Shown here one piece after another: positions 20,251 to 28,961 of a stretch of 64,000 nt of DNA. Each line of letters opens with the position of its first letter. The first letter of the stretch is position 1. A program made the translations under genes and the position numbers. The notes below the pieces were generated by a model. It made no database searches. It worked only from the letters and a program-made list of their open reading frames with translations, and was not told where the DNA came from. Where the stretch lies: the NCBI GenBank assembly GCA_951802425.1, contig OX637804.1, positions 2,480,001 to 2,544,000 on the forward strand, read 5' to 3'. The DNA is from Clavaria fumosa (taxonomy: Eukaryota > Basidiomycota > Agaricomycetes > Agaricales > Clavariaceae).

Positions 20251-20712
20251 GATCTCGACCTCTGGGCAGTTGAAGACCACATTGAGGATGGCCTTGGATG
20301 AGTGAGGACTGCGTCAAACCAGAAGTGGAAGCCGGAGGAGCACGCTCACTCACCTGAGAGGCACAGGCGTCATCGATGAGCTGGTTGGCGAACCACACTT
20401 TCTCCACAGTGGGGTTGCAAAGTTGGCTGGGCGATGGGCATCTTTGTGCCAGAGGAAATGAATCGTTTCAAATGATGAGGCCACACAGGGCAAGGTGGTC
20501 GACTGCCCAGGGCTCGACTCGGATATCGTACAGCTCAATGACCTCAACACCACATATGCCCAGCTTGCGGGTGAGCATGGTGAATAGGCCTGTAAATTGG
20601 TCATTTTGATATGCAAGGTGAAGGCAAGGATGAAGGGGCAAACCTGGGTCAGACTCGAGGACGACGAGAGGATGCCCGACTGGATGCATTGGTGGACACG
20701 GCACTAGCACTG
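20192..20712 (-). pseudogene. Ubiquitin C-terminal hydrolase (peptidase C12) pseudogene
   Basis: The minus strand shows three exons. Exon 1 (20644-20712) reads LVVLESDPG. Intron 1 (20590-20643) has GTTTGC and TTACAG borders. Exon 2 (20354-20589) reads LFTMLTRKLGICGVEVIELYDI, then FLWHKDAHRPANF, then VWFANQLIDDACASQ. Intron 2 (20293-20353) has GTGAGT and AAG borders. Exon 3 reads AILNVVFNCPEVEIGNTLR then ETADMSPT. The ACASQAIL block carries the family's catalytic Cys; the downstream His and Asp are missing. At least two frameshifts break exon 2 (near the LII*/FLWHK change and before VEKVWF). The family removes ubiquitin from small adducts or at the proteasome. Gene order inside an inverted repeat suggests capture or rearrangement. 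Confidence 0.8.
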
Positions 20713-20894
20713 GGAGGAGCCTTGATATTGACAGGGAATGACAGGGAATACCCCAGCCAGTCTAAGTAGACATGGAAGAGATGCAGTCGATAAGTTGAAA
20801 CAACTTGAGAGGAGCGTCGATATTGACAGGGCAGCCAGTCCAGGTAGACATGGAAGAGACACCGTCAGATCACATGTTGAATGCTACGTTCTCA
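20713..20894 (+). repeat. Short direct duplication beside FB4
   Basis: A block of about 55 bp around gatattgacagggcagccag and gtagacatggaagaga occurs twice (about 20725-20790 and 20818-20870). Nothing else is recognised. Confidence 0.6.
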
Positions 20895-22738
20895 CATCAG
20901 CAAAACGTCAAACTACTTAATCCAACTTAAACTGCTCTTCAACTGTCTTAAACAGCAGATTAAGACATTTTCAGACATTTTTGATTAAGGCAACATGACT
21001 TAGATTAAGACTATTCGAGTTATGGATTTTACTTAAACTTGCCTTAAAATCAGTCTTAATTACCTTAATTTTGACTACCCTACCACTGCTGCTGCTGCTG
21101 CCGCCGCTGGTTGCTGCACCGCTGCTGGTGCTGCTGCCGCCACTGGTTGCTGCTGCCGCCGCCGCCACCGCTGTTGCTGTTGGTGGTGCCGCCGCTGTTG
21201 CTATTGCTGCTGCTGCTGCCGCTGCCGCCAGTGCTGTTGGTCGTGCCGCCGCCGCTGCTGCTGCTGGTGCCGCCGCCGCCGCTGCTGCTGCTGCTGCTGG
21301 TGCCGCCACCGCCGCTGCTGCTGCTGCTGGTGCCGCCGCCGCTGGTTGCTGTTGGTGGTGCCGCAGCCGCCGCCGCCGCCGGTGCTGTTGGTCGTGCTGC
21401 CGCCGCTGTTGTTGGCAGTGCTGCCGCCGCCGCCGCTGGTTGCTGTTGGTGGTGCCGCAGCCGCCGCCGCTGCTGCTGCTGGTGCCGCCGCTGGTTGCTG
21501 CCGTCGCTGCTGCCGCCGCCGCCGCCGCTGTTGCTGTTGGTGGTGCCGCTGCCGCCGCTGTTGCTATTGCTGCCACCACCGCCGCCGCTGGTTGCTGTTG
21601 GTGGTGCCGCCGCCACCGCTGGTTGCTGCCGTCGTCGCCGCCACTGTTGCTGTTGGTGGTGACGCCGCCGCCGCCGCCGCTGCTGCTGGTGGTGCCGCCG
21701 CCGCCGCCGCCGCCGCTGTTGGTCGTGCCGCCGCTGCTGTTGCTGCCGCCGCCGCCGCTGTTGCTGTTGCTGCCGCTGCTGCTGCTGGTGGTGCCGCCAC
21801 CGCCGCCACCGCTGTTGCTATTGCTGCCGCCGCCGCTGCTGCTGCTGGTGGTGGTGGTGCTGGTCGCAATCACCGCCGCCACTTGCTGCTAGTCGCTGCC
21901 GCCGCTCGCCGCTGGGTGCTGCAGCCGCCTTCAAGCAGTTCAGGTGTGGTGGGGAGCGAGCGTGACCAAACATCGAGACGGTGGAGGGTTGGGCAGCGAG
22001 AGAGGATGGGGAAGAGAGAGGGAGTTTTGGACTTAGTGTGGCAACGAGCAAGTGTCGGACTTCAAAAAAAGATCAACATGGGATCATGTGATCCCATGTT
22101 GAAATTTCTTTGAAGTCCGACGTGCCTCAGCCCCTTGTCTTGTTCTACCCGTCAGCAGCAACAACAACAGACGACAACCACGGCGGCGGTGGCTAGCAGT
22201 CATGGTGGCAGTGACCAGCAGGCAGCAATGGCGGCAGCGCTAGCAGCGAGGGCGGCGGCAGCAAGCGGCGGTGGCGGCAGCAAGTGGCAGTGGCGGCAGC
22301 ATCCAGCAGCAGCGGCGGGTGGAAGCAACACCCAGCAGCGACCAGCAGCGGCGGGCGGCAGTGGCGGGCGGCAGCAACACCCAACGATCAGCAGCGGCGG
22401 GCGGCAGGCGGCGGTGGCGGCAAGTAGCAGCGGCGGGCAGCAGCGGCGGGCAGCAGCGGTGGCGGGCAGCAGCAGTGGGCAGCAGCAGTGGCGGGCAGCA
22501 GCAGTGGCGGCAGGCGGCAGCGGCGGGCGGCAGCAGTGGCGGTGGGCTGCAGCGGCAGTGGCGACGGCAGTGGCAGCGGTGTGGCAGCAGAGGTACAACT
22601 TACAACTACTTAGTACGACTTAATAAAATGTGAACTAAGACAAGATTAAGGCGAGTGGTGTGACTTAGGTAACTTAATCAGCTTATTTTGAGAATAAGTG
22701 TAATAAGTCACCCTAAGTGATTTGACGTTTTGCTGATG
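20895..22738. mobile_element. FB4: foldback-like element, CATCAG termini
   Basis: Perfect 18-bp terminal inverted repeats, catcagcaaaacgtcaaa at the left and its complement at 22721-22738. Sub-terminal AT-rich arrays with cttaat/ttaag motifs lie at 20915-21070 and 22600-22720. A left triplet arm of ctgctgccgccg type (21080-21890), a 68-bp hairpin (22054-22121) and a right arm of complementary type (22140-22590) make up the interior. The roughly 230 bp around the hairpin match FB3 in reverse. No transposase. A clear target duplication is not visible (only ca on both sides). Confidence 0.75.
22054..22121. repeat. 68-bp hairpin core of FB4
   Basis: Near-perfect palindrome opening gtcggacttc and closing gaagtccgac, centred on catgggatcatgtgatcccatg-type sequence at 22087/22088. 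It separates two complementary triplet arms. Confidence 0.85.
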
Positions 22739-23201
22739 CACTAGTTTAGGAACTCACTAGTTTAGGAACGAACGAACGAAAGTACATGACTTCACACTGT
22801 AGATTGCCCATAGAATCAGATGCGCTTGCTACACAGGTTCTTCTGGTTGTAGGATCTGTTTTATTACCATAAATGCTAGCCTCGCACACTACTAGCATTG
22901 AATTCAATCTGACGCCGGTCAGCCTAGATCATTAAAAAACTCTATAAGAGAGTTAACATCAGTGGCACCATCATCTCCCTCCTCCTCCCCCGACATCTGT
23001 AGCAATCTCTTCATATACAAGCCCCAAAATGCTAGTAGCCCAGCTTGGCAAAGGAACTCCGAGAGTCCCTCTGTCACTTCCTTGCGCCCTAGCCTTACAC
23101 CAAGAATTAGGGTACTAGTAGTAGTAAAGCCTGGCAGCCATGATGTTTGTAAGAGCTGTCGGGCAATTTTAGTGTTAATGCGTTGATTGTATTTCCGAGA
23201 C
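22739..23201 (-). other. Flank with weak minus-strand ORF tail
   Basis: The minus strand stays open for about 90 codons (ending GEEEGDDGATDVNSLIEFF) as the tail of a frame that starts in the right inverted-repeat arm. I do not recognise it, and splice signals are unclear. Confidence 0.25.
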
Positions 23202-23970
23202 TGGCAACACACTTCGCATGTTCCACACAGAGACCGCAGACATGTCCCCCACGGTACATTCCCATTCCTCACCACCGCACGCGCTGACGTCGTGCGCACT
23301 GTGCGTACCGCCGTCGGCGTCCTGAGCCGCTGCGCAGGCGGGGCGGCGCTCCCCGCCCCCGCACACGCGCATGTGCGCGATGTGGTGCTGGCGCTGCCAC
23401 AGCGCTGGTCGCGGGCGGCCGGCCTTGGGGAACCAGGAGGTGCAACGCGCAGGAGGGCAGGGAGGCAGGAGCGAGGGGCCGGCTCAGCTGCGCTGGGCCT
23501 GGGACTGGCGTCGCCCCCGCCGTCTCCTTCGTTCTTAGCGGTGACGGCGGTGGCAGCGTGTAGGCAATCCTGTTGAAAGGGCTTCTGTTGGTGGGAAGCA
23601 GCCAAAGAGTTCAGTTATGCCACACGGCAGCGGTCATGATGGTGCGCGGCCATCAGTGGGTGGGAAGCAGCCCAAGAGCTCTATAACATAGCCTGTTTCC
23701 GTTGCTCAGAACAATGAGCTCGAGTTCACACGGTTGACGAAAGGACAATGTGACCAGCTGCCGCATTGGGAAGGCAGTGTGGGAAGAGGCCTGTGCACAA
23801 ATGCGGGTTGAACATTACATGAGGGTGGGTGCTAACAAGTGGATTCATGGAGAGCTATTGAAGGTGATAACGGCAGGTAAGAGGAAACGCGTATTTGGCT
23901 CTTCCTTAGTGGGCATGACCGCATTCGGTCATGCCCACTAAGTAGTGGCCCACTGTGGGAACCCAGGGTG
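23202..23970. repeat. Right arm of large inverted repeat
   Basis: Inverted copy of 19390-20250 without about 104 bp. The inner end is inside a copy of ubiquitin hydrolase exon 3 (here on the plus strand, GNTLRMFHTETADMSPT). The outer end abuts the KDZ relic. Confidence 0.8.
23908..23941. repeat. 34-bp perfect hairpin
   Basis: Fifteen-base arms tagtgggcatgaccg and cggtcatgcccacta surround a 4-base loop. A slightly decayed copy sits in the left arm near 19409-19438. It could be a terminator-like structure or a tiny miniature element; the sequence does not decide. Confidence 0.8.
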
Positions 23971-25047
23971 GCAGAAGACGCCGGAGTTCAGAAAGAGCAT
24001 CAAATGCTTGAGCAACACGCATGCGATTCTCCTTTTTAATAAGCGCTGGTATGGACAACCGTGCAGCTGCAGGAATAGAAGGTGAAGATGGGAGTTGGAG
24101 ATCGATTTTTTCAGGTTCTGCAAGCCCGTCTGACGTTTCTAATCCCCTGTATCTGAGTTTGGCAATAAATGGCATATATACGGCCTGCACATCTTGCCAG
24201 ACTTGAATACGACGCAATAGCTTGTTGCGTTTCTCTAAAACCTCTGCTGGGTTGCAATTATCCTTGAGTTTTGACATTTGAATCGTAAGAACATGCCTGT
24301 AGAATAGAAAGATTCAGTAGGTTCAGCATAAGGTTAGTCAACTACGTACTGTTGTTCCTCTAGCTCAAGTCCTGTTACAAGGAATGTATTCAACGACATG
24401 TCATTGATTGCGGGGTCATCCCCCATTGGATTGTCCATATCTTCTCTTGCTAATTCAGCCATTACATCTTTGAAAGACTTGGCTGGGTACCATAAGACAT
24501 TGTCACAACTATAACAGAAAATAACATTACATTGGTTTGGTTCTTCATACGGATTCTTATGACTTGGGTTCTCCTAATGATTATAGTAACTTGGGGCAAT
24601 GAGTGAGCACTAGAACCGATTGTTATAGGTGATAGGTAAGTACCTTGGGGCAATGAGTGAGCACTAGAACCGATGCTGCACCCAGATTTTGCCCCATGGG
24701 TTAAGTACAGTCATGTAACTACTAGCAGTGCCTATGGTGTAACAAAAGTGAATCATAACTACAGTAAGAAGGGTCTGGTTGCTCTACAACCAGATCTCCT
24801 ACACTACTGATACATAGATACAGTCAGAGACCTTTGGTTGTACTGCAACCAAACATGTAAAGTATGTCAGATGATCTACACTGCATACTATGAGCCAAAA
24901 CGACGAAGATAGGTAAGGAAACTAAGTAATGGAATAGAAATCCAACATCTCCTCCCATAATTCGATGACCTGTGTCCACTTTTGGAGTTGCAGAGTCTCA
25001 AAGCATTCTGAGAACTTTGCAAATAATGCTGCATGCTTGGCCCTCAT
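23945..25047 (-). pseudogene. KDZ transposase C-terminal relic, with intron and inserted solo LTR
   Basis: Read on the minus strand, the exon before the insertion gives FECFETL-like sequence and KWTQVIELWEEM. After the solo LTR it continues NPYEEPNQCNVIF, then VLWYPAKSFKDVMAEL and LELEEQQ. A 53-bp intron (24297-24349, GTACGT to CTACAG) follows, then NKLLRRIQVWQDVQAVYMP and VAQAFDALSELRRLL. The EEQQ, RRIxxWxxxQxxYMP and QAFDALxxLRxxL pattern is what I associate with the C-terminal part of fungal KDZ transposases. The catalytic N-terminal part is absent: homology stops at the element starting at 25048. The protein would cut and move a DNA transposon; this copy is dead. Confidence 0.7.
24575..24947 (-). 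mobile_element. Solo Copia-1-type LTR inserted in the KDZ relic
   Basis: 373 bp closely match the 8700-9071 LTR in reverse, beginning (minus strand) tgttggattt at 24947. The 5-bp duplication tctcc lies at 24570-24574 and 24948-24952. The far end has decayed from tgttgatt to taatgatt. Removing it joins the KDZ reading on both sides. Solo LTRs arise by recombination between the two LTRs of a full element. Confidence 0.9.
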
Positions 25048-26196
25048 TAGTGATGTGCTTGGCCCGGCTTCAGGCCAAGGGCCAAGCCGGGCCAGGCCAA
25101 AATAGGCCAAGCCAAGCCAGGCCAAAAGTGTTGGCCTGACATTGGCTTTGGCCCGGCCTGGCAATTCTCCAGGCCAGAACCAGGCCCTCAGGCCGGGGCT
25201 TTCACTGTCACACTGTCACACCGCTGTGACAAGTAACACACTCTTCTTTGGCTGTCTCATGGTAGGCCCAAGCCATCCTCAACACCAGTTAAGACCAACA
25301 GCCACCCTTCTTCCATCGTTGCCTTCGCTCCCGCCGTTGCCATCTTTGTTGGCGGTGGTGGTCCGCCAGTCAGGTCGCCTGTGTCTGGATTGGGGATGGG
25401 GGTGTGGGGTGTGGGACAACGTTCGGGCAGGGATTGGTGTGGAAGGGGAGGAGGCGGTTGGGAAGGACGTGCATGCGGAGACGACGGAGAAGACGGCCGT
25501 TCTAGCGGCGGATGAGCTGGCGCCGACACAAGCGGCGTTCGCGCCTGCCGCCCCCCCCCCACCGCGATGCACCAACCGCCGCTGCGGCACATGCTGTCGG
25601 ACTCGCGCTGGGCACCGGCGCTCCGTGCGGAGGAGGAAAGGGAGGGGGAGGGGGAGAGAGAGGGTGTCGTTGTGGGCGAGGAGGACAGGCGGGACGCGGT
25701 GGCGCCGAGGAAGGGCAAGGAGGTGGGGAAGGAGGGCGCGCGGGTGGGGCGGAGACAGCGCTTGGTGTCGTTTATTGGCCAGCTGGGGGGTGGTTCCTCT
25801 GGTGCTGGTGCTGGTGCTGGTGCTGGTGCTGGTGCTGATGCTGCTGCGGCGTTGTTGGGACTTGCTGTTGGGGAGAAGCACCGACGGAAGTTGCGGTGTG
25901 CCGCGGGATGACGATGCCGGGTGCGAGGCCGTGCGGAGGTGGTGCGAGGTACGCTCTTCTTTTTTTTTCTTCGGCTGCAGCTGTTTTTTGTTTTTTTGGG
26001 GGGATGCTGATATGCTTTTTCAACATCTGGGAGTAAATAGAGTAGTCCGCCCCTCCAGGCCACGGCTCAGGCTAGGGCCAGGCCAAGCCCAAGCCCCGGA
26101 TATGGCTTTGGCCCGGCCTGATTTTACAGGCCATGAGCCCCCCAAAGCCAGGCCAAAGCCGGGGCTTTCAGGCCAAGCCGGGCCGGCACATCACTA
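25048..26196. mobile_element. GGCC-motif element with tagtgatgtgc inverted ends
   Basis: The ends are exact inverted copies of 11 bp (tagtgatgtgc and gcacatcacta). Each end is followed inward by about 140 bp of ggccaagcc/ggcccggc permutations. Between these lies a GC-rich core (about 25205-26055) with a ggtgct hexamer run (25800-25845) and long Ser/Pro/Arg ORFs on both strands that I do not recognise. An 8-bp duplication is not present (gccctcat versus ctcgaggc). It may be one hAT-type element that captured foreign sequence, or two elements flanking it. Confidence 0.5.
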
Positions 26197-28776
26197 CTCG
26201 AGGCTTGGGACTGCATGAAAACCTCTTCCTTACCTCTTAGTAGACAGAATCTCTATGAAAACTCCCAGGGTCAGAGCTACAGATGAGGAACTAGAAGAAA
26301 AAGAGAAAAAGTGTGATGACCCCAAACAAAAACAGTTTAGTGCCCAGCATATCATGCTCACTACGGTTTGGCCCCGCCTGGTGACCCTCATGAAAAACCT
26401 GCCTCCGTACGACATGTGGATCGCAATCCACAATGATGCTATGCAGAAAAGTCAGCTACATAAGGTAGATACTCGCCACAGGCTCCAGATGATGACCTGC
26501 CTCGAGGACGGAGACATGAAAATGCACCTGAACACAATGACAAAGATATGTGAAGAGCTAGAGGCGATGGGCTCCTCAGTCATTGATGAGGACTTCGCAA
26601 CCATCATACTTACCTCGATCCCTCCAAGCTACCATACGCTCTTGCACTCAATCTCGCAAACCTCTCCGGAAAAAGCCTGAACCCAAACGACTTGATGTGA
26701 ATCATCCTCAAGGAGGCAAGGCAACGGGAACTGACCGACCAATCATCCAAATCTGGGGACGCAGCACTCCATGTGAAAAAGGGGAAAGGCCGATGAGATA
26801 AGAACAACTCATCAGAAGACAAAACCCCATGTGGAAACTGTCAACATACTAACCACAAAACCGCAAACTGTTTCCAGAAAGGAGGTGCCAAGGAAGGGCA
26901 GGCTCCCCGGCAAAAGAAAACTGATACTGCGAACACCGCAGTCGCGCAAACCAGTAAGAAAGATGATCAGGACAGTTATCTGGCTTTTACTTGCCTAGAT
27001 GACCCGTCCAGGCACACCGCAGTTGCAGCAACACTTCCTACGCGATCCGAAGTCATCCTGGATAGCGGTGCAACAGCACATTTCTGCCCGGACTAGGGAT
27101 GCCACGGTCCGGTTAAGTCCGGTTCAGGGCCAATTTTTTCGAACCCCGAACCGGACTTTAGGTCCGGTTCAGGCCAAATTCCAAACCTTGAACCTGAGTT
27201 CGGTCCAAGTCCAGTTCATTGGACCGGACTTTTACCAAATAAGGTAATGGTTCGCCCAAATTTGGGCTTCTGAACCTCAATTTTGGTTCGGTTCACCCAC
27301 TTGGCTGAACCTGAACCTCATTTTTGGTTTGGTCCAGTCCAGTTCAGGTTCGAACCAAAGTTCAGAACCGAACCATGGCATCCCTAGCCCGGACAAAACC
27401 ATGTTTGTTAGCTACTCACCGATGAGCAGCAGGCCAATTACGGCCGCGGATGGAAGGGAACTAAACGCCATTGGCCACGGTGACGTTCTTCTACAAGTCC
27501 CGAATGGTCAAGCGACTACTACATTCAGGCTCAAAGACGTCGCACATGCACCTGCCATGGCTTTTACCCTTATATCCGTTGGAAAACTCTCTGAGGCTGG
27601 ATATACGACAGAGTTTACAGAGGACATCTGTAAGGTCAAGAACAGTCAAGGAAAGGTCTTAGCATTGATCCCGAAGACGAACGGCCTATACAGAATAGGA
27701 AGGCTGTCTGCCGCATCAGACGCCGTGCACATAGCTATAAAAGCTCAAAAACTCACCATGCTTGAGGCACACCGTGTCCTCAGACACATAAACTACGGTG
27801 CTGTGAAGCATGCCCTAATGTCAGGTAAGATTCTCAGGATTGAAGTAAACGATATGTCGGACGCACCATTCTGCAATGCCTGTGCCCAGGCCAAACCCCA
27901 TCAACAGCCGTTCCTGCAGAAAGCTACCAACAAAGCGGAATCGTACGGCGAGCGGATACACACCGACGTGTTGGGGCCCGCATCCGTCCAATCCCTTGGG
28001 TCTAACCGTTACACTATCGATTTTGTTGACGATGCAACGCGATGGACCGAACTCCACCTTGCACGCCAGAAGTCCGAGGTTTTTGATGCCTGCAAAAAGT
28101 TCGAGGCAGCCACAGAAACCCAACACGGCATGAAAATAAAGTACTTACGTTCGGATCGTGCCGCTGAATTCACCTCCAAATCCTTTTCTGATCACTTAGC
28201 TGCTAAGGGAATGAAGCGAGAACTTACCGTTCACAACACCCACGAGCAGGTAGGCGTCACAGAACGTTGGAATAGAACCAAAGTCGAGCTGGCGAGAGCC
28301 ATGCTCATCGACGCACAGCTACCGAGGAATCTCTGGGGCGAGGCGATGAGTCACGCAGCCTGGCTAAAGAATAGAGCACCTACCCGTGCTCTAGATGGGC
28401 TCACCCCCTTCTTTGCTCGCTATAGCAAACACCCCGACCTTTCGCGCACAGTCCCTTTCGGCACCTGTGCTTGGGTAAAGGTCGTTAATGCTGGAAAACT
28501 CGAGTCACGAGCATGCGCCGGCCATTTTGTTGGTTTTGATGCCACGTCCAGAGGCTATCACATCTATTTCCCAGATAAACGAAAAATCAGAATCGAGCGC
28601 GAGGTTGTATTCAATCGAGATGACCACCTGGACCCCATAGTTTGGGACGACGAGACACAGCATGAGGGGGAAAGACCTAAAAACATACTGCGTTCTCAGT
28701 CGCCCCACGCAGCCGACCAGTCTGACGCACCTGACAGTGATGATGTTGAATGCGACCAACCTAATCCCCGGACGAC
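26197..28776 (+). pseudogene. Copia-2: gag, protease and integrase fragment
   Basis: The gag-type frame (26255-26680) ends in a stop. A CCHC knuckle CGNCQHTNHKTANC lies near 26838. The protease motif DSGATAHFC ends at the hAT-like MITE (27094-27386), beyond which the frame resumes as SYSPMSSRPITAADGREL and continues through the HHCC domain (HRVLRHINYG, CNACAQAK) and the integrase core (HTDVLGPA, RSDRAAEF, EQVGVTERWN). RT and RNase H are absent because the LINE 5' end begins near 28777. The first catalytic region looks intact, but the second motif has Ala for the usual Gly (RSDRAAE). No LTR was found on either side. Confidence 0.85.
27094..27386. mobile_element. hAT-like MITE in Copia-2 protease
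   Basis: A 293-bp element with inverted ends tagggatgcc and ggcatcccta, flanked by the perfect 8-bp duplication gcccggac (27086-27093 and 27387-27394). The 8-bp duplication and the TAGGGATG end are hAT-superfamily features. The interior is made almost wholly of ggttcggttc and gaaccgaacc variants. Excision of the element plus one duplication copy would rejoin the Copia frame. Confidence 0.9.
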
Positions 28777-28961
28777 TTCCTTTCTAGGCGACCACGACAA
28801 CACCGTACAAGCCCAACTACAAAATCAAGAACGCCCAGTCGCCTAGTACTATAGCCCTTACAAGAACCTCCTAGCTACTATAACTACTCTTCCGAACCAC
28901 CTACCTGTACTTGAGCAGAGCAGAGAGAAGCAAGTAAAACCAAAACCTGAACCAAAACCGA

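Noticed and set aside
21071..21892. Ala/Pro/Leu-rich ORFs in FB4
   Set aside because: Simple-repeat translation without initiation context or domain.
25142..26218. 358-codon ORF across the tagtgatgtgc element
   Set aside because: It spans both repeat arms and the microsatellite, and the opposite strand is open too. No domain; kept only as an unidentified core.
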